The notes: generated by a model not told the origin, from the sequence alone. Shown: positions 9,179 through 18,505, numbered from the stretch's first letter. The stretch is 55,198 nucleotides of DNA from an uncultured Alphaproteobacteria bacterium (GCA_913051655.1 CAJXHI010000019.1:1-55198); one strand, 5' to 3'. Numbers and translations are program-made.

Positions 9179-10462
9179 TTAGCGATGATCGGTCGCGAGA
9201 CGGCGTTCAAGCCACTGCGAATATTGTGAAATGCTATAGCACACCAAAAAGAATAAAATAGACGCAAACATAAAGAGTTCCCAGTACACTCCATTCCACT
9301 CCGTTGCAGCCAAAATTGGGCCACGAATTGCGCCCACAAGATCAAACATAGAAATAACCGAAACGAGCGTTGTGTCTTTAAACAGTCCAACGGATACGTT
9401 AACAATTCCGGGAATAGAAATTTTGAGTGCCTGAGGTAAAATTATCAATCGCATTGCCTGAGCATAATCAAGGCCCAGACTATCTGCCGCCTCATACTGA
9501 CCTACTGGCAGGGCAGCTAGTCCTCCGCGGATCACTTCTGCAATATATGCAGCCGAAAACAAAGTTATCATAATAATTACTCGAAGGATAAGGTCAATAT
9601 TTGAGTCCGGAGGGAAGAAATATGCCAGCACCACATTGGCAACAAAGAGCAGCGTGATCAATGGCACACCACGAATGAATTCGATGAAAAAGACACAGAT
9701 TATTTTTATCACCGGCATGTTCGACTGCCGACCCAGAGCCAGCACAATACCCAATGGAAGAGACAACGAAACACAAACCGTCCCAAGGATCATGTTCAGC
9801 ATAAAGCCCCCCATATTACGAGAGGGCACCGCCTCAAAAAATGGGTTTTCCGGTGCAATTGCGGGAACGATGTAACCCGATAGGATCCAGATTATAAATG
9901 CAACTGCCATGCCCCCCAAAAAAGCAACCGCAAAACTGCTTTTAATAAACTTTGCATAAACGAAATAACCCATAATAATGCCAGCCAACGCAATAGCCGG
10001 GCTCAATATCGTACCTCCCCAAATTAGCCAATAGGCGATAAAAGGATATACTCCCGTAAAGATCAGAAATTTACGCGGCAGATCAAAAAATAGCACGGGC
10101 GCTGCAGCAAAGAACAACAGCACAAAAGCAACAGTCGGCCGCCAATAATGCTCTGCGGGATATGATATGCCAAATAAAAGCTGGTTCCAGCGTTCCGTCA
10201 GTACGGAAAAACACGCGCCTCTTGCGCCGTCCAAAACGTTCCGACAGGCCGCCAGACTTTCTGTGTTCCAGACGCCACTCGCAATCCATGGCAAAGCAAA
10301 CGCGGTGAATTTATAGACCGCCCAAAGTGCTATAATGGTCAGGATGGCACTTGCTACCGAAGAAAACAAATTTTCGCGCAACCATTTGACAATACCCTGT
10401 TCGGCAACGGGCGGGGGCATTTCAGGTAAGGTTTGGGTGCGCACAAAGGATACATCCCCCAT
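9179..10462 (-). CDS. bztC: Glutamate/aspartate ABC transporter permease BztC
   Basis: One of two membrane subunits of the bzt importer, 427 residues with many hydrophobic segments. The cytoplasmic EAA loop is visible as AADSLGLDYAQAMRLIILPQA, which contacts the ATPase. The long N-terminal portion with extra membrane spans is typical of BztC/AapM rather than short HisM-type permeases. It follows bztB after a single base, so the two permeases are probably translated together and form a heterodimer. Confidence 0.93.
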   Translation of the reverse strand: MGDVSFVRTQTLPEMPPPVAEQGIVKWLRENLFSSVASAILTIIALWAVYKFTAFALPWIASGVWNTESLAACRNVLDGARGACFSVLTERWNQLLFGISYPAEHYWRPTVAFVLLFFAAAPVLFFDLPRKFLIFTGVYPFIAYWLIWGGTILSPAIALAGIIMGYFVYAKFIKSSFAVAFLGGMAVAFIIWILSGYIVPAIAPENPFFEAVPSRNMGGFMLNMILGTVCVSLSLPLGIVLALGRQSNMPVIKIICVFFIEFIRGVPLITLLFVANVVLAYFFPPDSNIDLILRVIIMITLFSAAYIAEVIRGGLAALPVGQYEAADSLGLDYAQAMRLIILPQALKISIPGIVNVSVGLFKDTTLVSVISMFDLVGAIRGPILAATEWNGVYWELFMFASILFFLVCYSISQYSQWLERRLATDHR

Positions 10463-10463
10463 C

Positions 10464-11696
10464 TTAGCGCTCCTTCAGCTTAATAGAATTGTTGTAGACA
10501 TTCATAATCGCCGAAATGGAAAGCGATATTGTCAGGTAGAATAACATTAACAACAGTATTGTCTCAATTGCCCGTCCGGTCTGGTTTAATGTGATACCCC
10601 CAAGCGTGCCAGTGACATCCATATACCCCACCGCAATCGCGAGCGATGAATTTTTGGTGATGTTCAAATAATGGGAAATCATCGGTGGTATAATTACTCG
10701 AAGCGCTTGAGGCAGGATGACAAGGTTCATAACGCGATTTGGGCGCAATCCAAGCGCAGCGGCTGCTTCGGTCTGCCCCCGTGAAACAGCCAAAATCCCT
10801 GCTCTTACATTTTCTGCGATAAAAGCTCCGGTGTAGATGGCCAAGGCAATCCACAGGGCAATTAGCGATCCCCTTATCTGCAGACCACCCCTGAAGTTAA
10901 AACCTTTTAGTGCAGGGTAATCAAAATAAAGCCCCATTATCACCATCAGTGCACCGATAGGCGCGACCCAAATGGAGAGCGTTAAATGCCATGTCGTTGG
11001 ACGCTGTCCGGTACTAGCTTGTTCTGCGCTTGCCCTTTTGCCCAAAGCTCTCGCACCAAGGAAAGATAACAATAAAAAAGCAATCACCAGTACCCAATTT
11101 AACAACCCATTTTCAAAGAGGGGATTGGCAAATTGCGGCGCTGGAATATAGACCCCACGGTTCGTAAAAGCGAACATATCAAAAAGCATCGAAGACTCTG
11201 CATTTGCCCCACGAAATGCCTTTGGCGCAGGCATAGAAGCCGTCATGATCGTGAATATAATGATAATCCAAATAAGAACTGGGACGTTACGAAAAACTTC
11301 GACATATACTGCCATGATCTTACTGACGAGCCAGTTCTTTGATAATCGTAAGATACCTGCAATAACACCAAAGACTGTTGCAGTTACACAAGCAAGGATA
11401 GCAACAATTAGTGTATTAAGAACGCCTACGATGGAAGCGCGCAAATGTGTAGATTGTGATGTGTATTCAATCGGACGTTGATTGATGTCATACCCAGCAG
11501 GCTCCGCCAGAAAATCATAGGAAATGTTTAATCCGGCGGCACTAAGGTTGGTAAGCAAATTGCTAATCAGGTAGCCAACTGCAAGACAGAGTAAGAGAAG
11601 TGCAATGATCTGAAATGTAACTCTGCGGTACCGCGTATCGTTAATAAGCATAGATAGTCGGAAAGAACCTGCGTCAGGATGGGAACGCGATGCCAT
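10464..11696 (-). CDS. bztB: Glutamate/aspartate ABC transporter permease BztB
   Basis: The partner permease of BztC, 410 residues, with multiple membrane segments and the EAA loop AAAALGLRPNRVMNLVILPQA. The N-terminal extension and the large loop before the conserved permease domain are as in BztB/AapQ. It is separated from bztA by 105 bases that contain a strong hairpin, so its expression may be lower than that of the binding protein. Confidence 0.93.
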   Translation of the reverse strand: MASRSHPDAGSFRLSMLINDTRYRRVTFQIIALLLLCLAVGYLISNLLTNLSAAGLNISYDFLAEPAGYDINQRPIEYTSQSTHLRASIVGVLNTLIVAILACVTATVFGVIAGILRLSKNWLVSKIMAVYVEVFRNVPVLIWIIIIFTIMTASMPAPKAFRGANAESSMLFDMFAFTNRGVYIPAPQFANPLFENGLLNWVLVIAFLLLSFLGARALGKRASAEQASTGQRPTTWHLTLSIWVAPIGALMVIMGLYFDYPALKGFNFRGGLQIRGSLIALWIALAIYTGAFIAENVRAGILAVSRGQTEAAAALGLRPNRVMNLVILPQALRVIIPPMISHYLNITKNSSLAIAVGYMDVTGTLGGITLNQTGRAIETILLLMLFYLTISLSISAIMNVYNNSIKLKER

Positions 11697-11757
11697 ATGT
11701 GGGACTTTCCTAAGTTATCTTCTATTTAACCTACAACTCCAGCGGTAGGTAAAAGAA

Positions 11758-11779
11758 GGGCGCAGAAACAACTGCGCCC
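11758..11779 (-). terminator. Intercistronic hairpin between bztA and bztB
   Basis: A perfect 8-bp stem (GGGCGCAG/CTGCGCCC) with a six-base loop lies 22 bases after the bztA stop. On the minus strand it is followed by TTCTTTTA, a weak U-tract; on the plus strand it is followed by eight T after CC. It probably lets only part of the transcripts continue into bztBCD, or protects the bztA 3' end. Either would give excess binding protein, a common pattern in ABC importers. Confidence 0.6.
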
Positions 11780-11801
11780 CCTTTTTTTTGATCAGCGCAA
11801 C

Positions 11802-12818
11802 CTAGCGGAAGGGTGGTGAGTAAAGCAGTCCACCATTTTTCCACTGTGCATTAAGACCACGCGCAAGCCCGATCGGCGTTGATTCACCAATATTAGCTTC
11901 AAACATCTCGCCATAGTTACCACCTACAGCCAAAACACGCTGTGCCCACGTTGCGTCAAGACCCAACATTTCGCCCAATGTACCTTCTGTACCCATTAAG
12001 CGATTAATTTCTGGGTTGTTCGTACCAGACGCCATTTCCGCCATGTTTGCAGATGTCACACCAAGCTCCTCGGCTGTAATCAATGCGTTCAAAGTCCACC
12101 GCACGATATCACCCCAATTATTGTCGCCGTGGCGTACAAGTGGACCGAGTGGCTCTTTTGAGATTATCTCAGGCAGCACAACATGCGCATCTGGGTTTTC
12201 AAAAGTCGCACGTGTTGCTGCAAGACCGGATGCGTCCGTTGTATACACGTCACACGCACCTGCAAGGTACTGCTGCTGAGCTTCTGCGTTTGTCTCAATT
12301 GGCACTGGCTCATAACTCATGTTATTAGAGCGGAAGAAATCCGCAAGGTTGAGCTCTGTTGTCGTTCCGGTTTGGATACATACCGTTGCGCCATCAAGTT
12401 CTTTTGCAGATGAAACGCCTAGGTCGCTTGGCACCATGAATCCCTGACCGTCGTAGTAGTTTACGCCGGTGAATTCGAATTTCAGGTCAACGTCACGGCT
12501 GAAAGTCCATGTCGTGTTTCGTGCCAGCATATCAACTTCGCCAGAAGCAAGTGCTGTAAAACGTGTCTTACCGGTTGTCGGAACAAACTCTACTGCGTTT
12601 GCATCACCAAGGACCGCAGCTGCGACAGCGCGACACATTCCAACGTCAAAGCCTTCCCACTCTCCGCTTGCGTTAGGAGCAGCAAAGCCCACAAGCCCAG
12701 TAGATACACCACAGTTCAGCGTACCGCGGGCTTTTACATCGTCCAATGTACCGGCGTATGCCGCACCTGCGGCGAGACCTGCAACGGCCAATGCGCCAAG
12801 AACAAATGAAGTTTTCAT
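11802..12818 (-). CDS. bztA: Glutamate/aspartate periplasmic binding protein BztA
   Basis: The solute-binding protein of the importer, 338 residues. A clear signal peptide (residues 1-22, ending AAGAAYA) precedes GTLDDVKARGTLNCGV, the usual start of the polar amino-acid binding fold. The segment GEWEGFDVGMCRAVA is typical of the family. The protein scavenges acidic amino acids and their amides in the periplasm. It is the first gene of bztABCD and follows a spacer with a palindrome. Confidence 0.95.
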   Translation of the reverse strand: MKTSFVLGALAVAGLAAGAAYAGTLDDVKARGTLNCGVSTGLVGFAAPNASGEWEGFDVGMCRAVAAAVLGDANAVEFVPTTGKTRFTALASGEVDMLARNTTWTFSRDVDLKFEFTGVNYYDGQGFMVPSDLGVSSAKELDGATVCIQTGTTTELNLADFFRSNNMSYEPVPIETNAEAQQQYLAGACDVYTTDASGLAATRATFENPDAHVVLPEIISKEPLGPLVRHGDNNWGDIVRWTLNALITAEELGVTSANMAEMASGTNNPEINRLMGTEGTLGEMLGLDATWAQRVLAVGGNYGEMFEANIGESTPIGLARGLNAQWKNGGLLYSPPFR

Positions 12819-12861
12819 TTTTACCTCTTCCTGATTTCGCCTCTAGATGAGACTTAGATTT

Positions 12862-12875
12862 GAACCAATTGGTTC
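12862..12875 (-). promoter_or_regulatory. 14-bp perfect palindrome upstream of bztA
   Basis: GAACCAATTGGTTC lies 43 bases before the bztA start codon, in the region where operators or activator sites are expected. I see no convincing sigma70 promoter to anchor it. Its size and symmetry fit a dimeric regulator site. No family can be named from the sequence. Confidence 0.4.
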
Positions 12876-13055
12876 GGGTTGTTTTCTATATGTAAGGAAC
12901 CCCTTTACACAGTGTCCTGATTTTGGTCGAATTTTCGCTAAAAGGTCAAGTATTGACTTGGATTTTGATCCTATTAGTACTAATTCACATTCTTTTAACA
13001 CCCTCAAAACTCTGTGATGCCGAGTCACTTATCGCAAGGTTGATAAGCCATTCTG

Positions 13056-13766
13056 TCATACTTGTAAAAGAGAATAATAATTCGCAGCCAATAAAAAATC
13101 GTTCCTTTTTTGTGCAGATGCGGCCTCTTCCAAGTCATCAATACCCCATTCTTCGATTTGCCATATCTCATCAATCCGGCAGATCTCCCAAATATCCTCC
13201 GCGGATTTATGACCGTATATCACTGCCAAAGCTGCGACAAAGGATCCTGAAATTGTGATCAAATCGTGAACCGCAGTCAAGCCGAAGGGCGACATTGTAC
13301 TGATTCGATCACGTAAATTTGCAAGGCTCTTTGATGACTGATTAACATAGAGGATTCCTATGCCAGTGTTTAATCGCGCATTGAGACACTTGGAGGCCCA
13401 ATCCAATAGAGGATCCCATGCCAAATTTTGACGTGCGACCAACTCATCCGGTCCCCCTGCGCGATAACACAGGTGATCGGTCTCAGCATAAGAGGCAAGG
13501 CTTTCAACAACTTCGTCAAACTGCGGTCGGACTTTATCAATAGCGGAATTTGTCATCCTTGTGTACGGCATCGTAATCGGGTCCACCAGCTCACCCTGTG
13601 CATTCCATTCTTCGGCTATTTTTTCAGCCAGAACACGCGTGGGGACAATAATTTGCTCCTTTGCTGGCGTTTTGATCAATCTAATATCCAGTAGAATGCT
13701 GAAACCGCCTTCTGTTTCTTCAACTCCAGCTGTTGTCCAAAACCGCTTTACGGCCCATTCTACCAT
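13056..13766 (-). CDS. ATP12-family F1-ATPase assembly chaperone
   Basis: A 236-residue protein of the ATP12 family, which in mitochondria chaperones the F1 alpha subunit; alphaproteobacteria carry homologues. Family features include the beginning VKRFWTTAGVEETEGGFSILLD, the motif IAEEWNAQGE, the segment PYTRMTNSAIDKV, and DHLCYRAGGPDELV. The C-terminal part (EEWGIDDLEEAA) is also typical. The gene pair ATP12-RluA is conserved in Rhodobacteraceae; a HAD phosphatase often found between them is absent here. Confidence 0.88.
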   Translation of the reverse strand: MVEWAVKRFWTTAGVEETEGGFSILLDIRLIKTPAKEQIIVPTRVLAEKIAEEWNAQGELVDPITMPYTRMTNSAIDKVRPQFDEVVESLASYAETDHLCYRAGGPDELVARQNLAWDPLLDWASKCLNARLNTGIGILYVNQSSKSLANLRDRISTMSPFGLTAVHDLITISGSFVAALAVIYGHKSAEDIWEICRIDEIWQIEEWGIDDLEEAASAQKRNDFLLAANYYSLLQV

Positions 13767-13824
13767 TCGTCTCGTCCTTTACCGCTCAATTAAATTACAA
13801 ATTATATTAAATCCGCCGGTATCA

Positions 13825-14892
13825 TCAGATGAGATCTTCCGGATCAAAGGGATCATCCGGCACATCCTCAAGATGCCATTGGAACTGTTTCCAGCTTTCG
13901 ATCATATGTGGCGGGAGATCTGCGCTAAAGGATACCGTCTTTTTCAACGTCGGATGTTCAAACTTAATAAGACGGGCATGAAGATGAAGCTTCCGACTGA
14001 TCATATCACCTAGCTGCGCGCCCCAACCGTCGCCAAGATTTTCCTGCCCTGATCCACCATATTTTCTGTCTCCGATAATCGGATGACCAATGGCCGCCAT
14101 ATGCGCACGCAATTGATGCGTTCGCCCTGTGATCGGCTCCAGTGCGACCCATGCCGCGCGTTTGGCAAGGGCGCTGACAACCAAATAATCGCTTTGGGCC
14201 CGTTTCGCTCCTTCAGTACTTGTCACATCACGGGGATGAACGGTCTCCATCCTTTCGCCTTCTCCGCGCGCACCACGACCACCCACTTTGAGCAGGCCAT
14301 ATTTAATCGAACCTAGCTTAGGTGCTGGCACTCCAGCAACCGCCGCCCAATAGATCTTGCGCGTTGCACGATGGCGAAAGGCCTCTGTCAAATCACGGGC
14401 AATCCTGCGTGAACGCGCCAAAAGCAGGACACCGGAGGTATCTTTGTCAAGGCGATGAACCAGCCTTGGCTTTTCCTCATAGCCAAAGCGCAAGGCCTCA
14501 GAAAGGCCATCAATATGGCGAGTTTGTTTGCTGCCACCTTGAGTTGGGATGCCTGCAGGTTTGTTCAAAACTAAAAGATCAACATCTTTGTAAATGACGG
14601 CATCCTGGATCAAACGAATATCGACATGACTAAACCGCGCAGGGGCGCGTTTTTTCCCTCCGTCTGGGCGAGGCGGCCGTGTCACTACCGGTCGGGGCGG
14701 TACGCGAAGCTCTTGGCCTTTAAAGATACGCGTTGATGCCTTGCAGCGTTCACCGTCAAGGCGTAGTTCCCCCTTGCGGCACCATTTCTCAATTTGCCCC
14801 TGCACCAAATGGTCATAACGGCGCTTCAAAAACCGATCCAGCCTTTGCTCTGCATCCTCCGCGGTGATGGTGATCCGTTCAATCCCGCTCAT
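13825..14892 (-). CDS. RluA-family 23S rRNA pseudouridine synthase (RluC-like)
   Basis: Converts uridines to pseudouridine in 23S rRNA. An N-terminal S4 RNA-binding domain (about residues 7-60) is followed by the catalytic domain with HRLDKDTSGVLL, whose aspartate at about residue 149 is the catalytic one. GRTHQLRAHMAAIGHPIIGD is also diagnostic. I chose the ATG at 14892 because GGGGAGG lies six bases upstream, giving 355 residues. An upstream TTG at 14907 would lengthen it slightly. The start overlaps the remnant 3' end of crcB. Confidence 0.92.
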   Translation of the reverse strand: MSGIERITITAEDAEQRLDRFLKRRYDHLVQGQIEKWCRKGELRLDGERCKASTRIFKGQELRVPPRPVVTRPPRPDGGKKRAPARFSHVDIRLIQDAVIYKDVDLLVLNKPAGIPTQGGSKQTRHIDGLSEALRFGYEEKPRLVHRLDKDTSGVLLLARSRRIARDLTEAFRHRATRKIYWAAVAGVPAPKLGSIKYGLLKVGGRGARGEGERMETVHPRDVTSTEGAKRAQSDYLVVSALAKRAAWVALEPITGRTHQLRAHMAAIGHPIIGDRKYGGSGQENLGDGWGAQLGDMISRKLHLHARLIKFEHPTLKKTVSFSADLPPHMIESWKQFQWHLEDVPDDPFDPEDLI

Positions 14893-15237
14893 GAATTGCC
14901 TCCCCAAACAAAATCACACCTGCACAAAACGCCAATGCTAAAAGAACGACGCTTAATCTAAGATAGCCGATAGAAAATACCATTTATACCGCCTCCCAAC
15001 ACTTGAATGTGTCCAACGAAAAAGCGGAAAATGTGGTATAATCACCCAGAGTACCTATCATTAAAACAAATTCTCTTTTTTCTCGGCTTTCGATCGGATC
15101 GCGAGAAAGGCAATCCCCCCACAAAATATTGCGCTATATTAACACCCATAGTGCACAAAGGAAAAGGCGCAATTTGGTTCAGGAGCATCCTCGGCATCGC
15201 ACCCATTCTGTCGCCCAATACTAAAAAAGATCCTCAT
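14879..15237 (-). pseudogene. crcB: Frameshifted crcB/Fluc fluoride channel gene
   Basis: The spacer between rarA and rluC reads as a broken CrcB. The ATG at 15237 overlaps the rarA stop (ATGA). It gives MRIFLVLGDRMGAMPRM, then FPLCTMGVNIAQYFVGG, matching the CrcB N-terminal GxxGAxxR and GTxxVN region, and ends at a TGA around 15045. A second frame supplies TLGDYTTFSAFSLDTFKCWEA, the diagnostic GFTTFSTFSL motif of the second half. A TAA follows, then a last membrane helix (VLLALAFCAGVILF) to 14879. One frameshift plus one nonsense codon inactivate it, although total length is near that of CrcB (about 120 codons). The final 34 codons from the ATG at 14983 still have a good ribosome binding site. 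Confidence 0.82.
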
Positions 15238-16544
15238 GGCTCAACATTACGTTTTCCGCGAAGCGTATCAAAGTATTGCACACGTTTAAAAAGATCACGT
15301 TCAAATCCACGCTCAACAGGTTGGTAATACCGCTCCCTTGCTACTTCATCGGGAAAATAATTTTGTCCCGAAAATCCGTCATCTGCATCGTGATCATAAG
15401 CATACCCCTGCCCGTATCCCTGATCTTTCATAAATTCTGTGGGCGCGTTGAGAATATGTCTGGGTGGGGGCAGAGACCCTGTCTTTTTTGCCATCTGTCG
15501 TGCAAGTTTATAGGCAAGATAACTTGCGTTGGATTTGGGCGCTAGGGCAAGGTAGACCACCGCCCCTGCGAGAGCCAGCTCTCCCTCAGGGCTTCCCAAG
15601 CGTTCGTAGGTTTGCCAAGCAGAGAGGCAATGGTTCTGCGCCTTGGGATCAGCTAGGCCAATGTCTTCAACCGCGATACGCAGGATACGTCGGGCGAGGT
15701 AGTTCGGATCTTCACCCCCCTCTAGCATGCGCGAAAACCAATAAAGTGCGGCATCGGGATCTGATCCGCGCACTGATTTATGCAACGCAGAGATCAGATT
15801 ATAATGCGCCTCCCCCGATTTATCATAAATTGAAGCCCGCCGCGTAAGCCGCGGCATAAGCTCGTGTAGTCCCAGAGGCGATTTCAGCTCCCATGCCGAC
15901 ACCTGTTCAATCAGATTCAAAAGTACGCGACCGTCCCCATCTGCCATAGAGATCAATGTTGCGCGCCCCTCTTCATTCAATTTCAGTGCAGTACCCAATT
16001 CAGCTTCTGCCCGTGACAGTAGTTTTTGAAGAACATCCTCGGACAACCGTGTTAGTACCATCACCTGAGCCCGCGACAAAACTGCTGCATTCAATACAAA
16101 AGATGGATTTTCTGTGGTTGCCCCCACAAGAAGAATTGTTCCGTCTTCCATATGAGGCAAAAAACCGTCTTGTTGAGCCTTGTTAAATCGATGGATTTCA
16201 TCGACGAACAGCAATGTTCCCCGACCGTTAGAAGCCCGTATTTTTGCCGCTTCAAACACTTTCTTAAGATCGGCCACACCTGTGAATATTGCACTGATTT
16301 GCTCAAAATGAAGCTCCGTGTTATCCGCTAAAAGCCGCGCCAAACTTGTTTTCCCAACGCCCGGTGGCCCCCAAAAGATCAAAGAGCTCAGCCTGCCACT
16401 GGCCAACATCGCTCCTAACGGCGCGTCAGGGGACAGGATCTGATCCTGACCAATCACCTCACCAATAGTTTTCGGTCGTAGGCGTTCCGCCAGCGGCTTT
16501 AATGTTGCGGCTTCGCCAGTTTCTGGACCAAAGAGATCGCTCAT
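15234..16544 (-). CDS. rarA: Replication-associated recombination protein RarA
   Basis: An AAA+ ATPase of the RarA/MgsA/WRNIP1 family that acts at stalled replication forks, 436 residues. Walker A GPPGVGKT is at 59-66 and Walker B LFVDEI at 112-117, followed by HRFNKAQQD and the sensor-1 segment LVGATTENPSF. The C-terminal tetramerisation domain (SVRGSDPDAALYWFSRML) is complete. The start codon overlaps the stop of the degQ remnant upstream, a relic of a once longer operon. Confidence 0.95.
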   Translation of the reverse strand: MSDLFGPETGEAATLKPLAERLRPKTIGEVIGQDQILSPDAPLGAMLASGRLSSLIFWGPPGVGKTSLARLLADNTELHFEQISAIFTGVADLKKVFEAAKIRASNGRGTLLFVDEIHRFNKAQQDGFLPHMEDGTILLVGATTENPSFVLNAAVLSRAQVMVLTRLSEDVLQKLLSRAEAELGTALKLNEEGRATLISMADGDGRVLLNLIEQVSAWELKSPLGLHELMPRLTRRASIYDKSGEAHYNLISALHKSVRGSDPDAALYWFSRMLEGGEDPNYLARRILRIAVEDIGLADPKAQNHCLSAWQTYERLGSPEGELALAGAVVYLALAPKSNASYLAYKLARQMAKKTGSLPPPRHILNAPTEFMKDQGYGQGYAYDHDADDGFSGQNYFPDEVARERYYQPVERGFERDLFKRVQYFDTLRGKRNVEP

Positions 16545-16690
16545 AAACGAAACCTCCGGTTAAAATTTTGCACACCGCGCTGCACCAAAAGCATACCGCG
16601 GCGTCTGTCAGACCATAAAATAGAATCGTTATCTTTGGCTATTATCAGATCTTGGACATTCGCATAAAGCAAAAATCCCCCCGCCTGATC
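16541..16690 (-). pseudogene. 3' remnant of a DegQ-type periplasmic protease gene
   Basis: The minus frame ending in a TGA that overlaps the rarA ATG reads FLLYANVQDLIIAK and then DRRRGMLLVQRGVQNFNRRFRL. This corresponds to the end of the second PDZ domain of DegQ/HtrA proteases (usually ANVQDL and LLLVQRG). Upstream of about 16690 homology is lost. In Rhodobacteraceae degQ commonly lies between rplQ and rarA, so position supports the call. The protease domain is entirely missing. Confidence 0.6.
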
Positions 16691-16838
16691 TCCATTGAGG
16701 CTGCAATACTTCCGCTTTCCACTACAATGAAGAGATACAAAAAAAGGATTTAAGACATCTCAGTCATACCTTTTTAAAACTCTTCATCATATGCGTAATT
16801 TTCACCTCCTAGGCAAGTGTGCTGCCCCGAAAACAAAT

Positions 16839-16855
16839 CCCCGCACACTGCGGGG
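16839..16855 (-). terminator. Terminator downstream of rplQ
   Basis: A 7-bp GC-rich stem (CCCCGCA/TGCGGGG) with a three-base loop lies about 27 bases after the rplQ stop and is followed on the minus strand by ATTTGTTTTC. This is a reasonable rho-independent terminator closing the alpha operon. Confidence 0.7.
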
Positions 16856-16881
16856 GGTTGTTTTCATTAAAAAAATCTAAA

Positions 16882-17304
16882 TTACGCGTTCACTTCTGCG
16901 TCCTGAGCTTCTTGACGCGCTTTGTCAGCGGCGCCTTTCGCGGTTACATCACGCTCAACCAATTCGATGAATGCCATTGGCGCCATATCGCCGTAGCGAA
17001 ACCCAGCTTTCGTAATACGCACATATCCGCCATTACGGTCTTTGTAGCGTGGACCCAAGACGTCAAAGAGCTTTGTAACGTATTCATCTTCTTTTAGCTG
17101 CGATGCCGCCTGACGACGCGCGTGCAGATCGCCGCGTTTTCCCAAGGTAATCAGCTTTTCCAAGATGGGTCGCAGTTCTTTGGCCTTTGGCAAAGTTGTT
17201 TTTATCTGCTCATGTTCAATAAGGGATCCAGCCATATTAGCCCAAAGAGCCTTACGATGTTCGTGTGTACGATTTAAACGACGATAACCTTTTGCGTGAC
17301 GCAT
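16882..17304 (-). CDS. rplQ: 50S ribosomal protein L17
   Basis: 140 residues starting [20 protein letters not shown], the well-known L17 signature. The segment [15 protein letters not shown] is also conserved. It is a large-subunit protein located near the exit tunnel. Last gene of the alpha-type operon rpsM-rpsK-rpoA-rplQ, 82 bases after rpoA. The acidic/alanine C-terminal tail is an extension common in alphaproteobacteria. Confidence 0.97.
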   Translation of the reverse strand: MRHAKGYRRLNRTHEHRKALWANMAGSLIEHEQIKTTLPKAKELRPILEKLITLGKRGDLHARRQAASQLKEDEYVTKLFDVLGPRYKDRNGGYVRITKAGFRYGDMAPMAFIELVERDVTAKGAADKARQEAQDAEVNA

Positions 17305-17386
17305 GATTTACACTCCAATTTTTTACTTTGTCCGGCGGCCGAAGTGTGTCAGCCACTCTCCTTGGGGCAGGGTTGCCCAGTTTTCA

Positions 17387-18403
17387 TTAAAAGTTATCCT
17401 CGAATTTTTTGGCAAGGTCTTCGATATTATCTGGTGGCCACTCATCAACATCCATGCCAAGGTGAAGTCCCATTCCAGAAAGAACCTCTTTGATCTCGTT
17501 CAAAGATTTACGGCCAAAGTTTGGCGTACGAAGCATTTCAGCTTCGGTTTTCTGGATAAGATCGCCAATGTAGACGATATTGTCGTTTTTAAGACAATTG
17601 GCAGAGCGTACAGAAAGCTCCAATTCATCCACCTTTTTAAGAAGAAGTGGATTAAATTCAAGTCCGTCATCATCATCCTGACGTCCAGCTGCTTCGGGTT
17701 CATCAAAGTTCACAAAGATCGACAGCTGATCCTGAATAATCCGCGCAGCAAACGCAACCGCATCGTCGGGTGTTACAGAACCGTCAGTCTCAACCTTCAT
17801 TGTCAATTTGTCATAATCCAAAACCTGACCTTCGCGGGTTGGTTGCACGTCATAAGACACTTTCTTGACCGGTGAATAGATCGCATCAATTGGAATAAGA
17901 CCAATAGGTGAATCTTCAGGCTTATTTTTGTCCGCAGGCACATATCCATTGCCGGTGTTCACTGACAGTTCCATGTAAACCTCAGCGCCATCGTCCAGGT
18001 GGCAGATCACATGGTCTTTGTTTAAAATTTCTATTCCAGCGCTGTCTGAAATATCCCCGGCTGTCACCACAGAAGGGCCTTTGGCATTGATCGAAAGCCG
18101 TTTGGGACCTTCGACTTCCATGCTCACAGCCACTCCTTTGAGATTTAATACAATGTCAGTCACGTCTTCGCGCACACCTGCCACAGAAGAGAATTCATGC
18201 AAAACATTGTCAATTTGCACGCTGGTAATAGCGGCACCTTGAAGGCTACTCATCAAAACGCGGCGTAAAGCGTTTCCAAGCGTGAGGCCAAAGCCACGTT
18301 CAAGCGGTTCGGCGATCAAAGTCGCCTGCCGTGACGGATCATTTCCAGGACGCACATCTAGTTGCGTCGGTTTGATCAATTCTGCCCAGTTTTTTTGGAT
18401 CAT
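17387..18403 (-). CDS. rpoA: DNA-directed RNA polymerase subunit alpha
   Basis: 338 residues, the standard length. The N-terminal dimerisation domain carries the [20 protein letters not shown] signature. A flexible linker leads to the C-terminal DNA- and activator-binding domain from about residue 255 ([19 protein letters not shown], then [14 protein letters not shown]). The ATG at 18403 has GGAGGG upstream; a 14-residue longer frame reaching 18445 lacks support. It is encoded between rpsK and rplQ, so polymerase and ribosome synthesis are coupled. Confidence 0.97.
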   Translation of the reverse strand: MIQKNWAELIKPTQLDVRPGNDPSRQATLIAEPLERGFGLTLGNALRRVLMSSLQGAAITSVQIDNVLHEFSSVAGVREDVTDIVLNLKGVAVSMEVEGPKRLSINAKGPSVVTAGDISDSAGIEILNKDHVICHLDDGAEVYMELSVNTGNGYVPADKNKPEDSPIGLIPIDAIYSPVKKVSYDVQPTREGQVLDYDKLTMKVETDGSVTPDDAVAFAARIIQDQLSIFVNFDEPEAAGRQDDDDGLEFNPLLLKKVDELELSVRSANCLKNDNIVYIGDLIQKTEAEMLRTPNFGRKSLNEIKEVLSGMGLHLGMDVDEWPPDNIEDLAKKFEDNF

Positions 18404-18505
18404 GCGTCCCTCCATTCCTGCATTTGCCCCATGTCCAAAGGTCAAATGCGCCCGAGGTTAAAATCAGCAATCTGCGCTCTTTGGCGCCGGTATCACCGCA
18501 AAGTG

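Noticed and set aside
14879-14983. 34-residue membrane micro-ORF with a good ribosome binding site before rluC
   Set aside because: It is explained as the C-terminal end of the broken crcB gene, so I list it as part of the pseudogene and not as a new small protein.
15007-15327. Plus-strand 106-codon open frame opposite crcB and the rarA end
   Set aside because: It lies antisense to the readable crcB remnant and rarA, has no ribosome binding site, and its protein resembles nothing.
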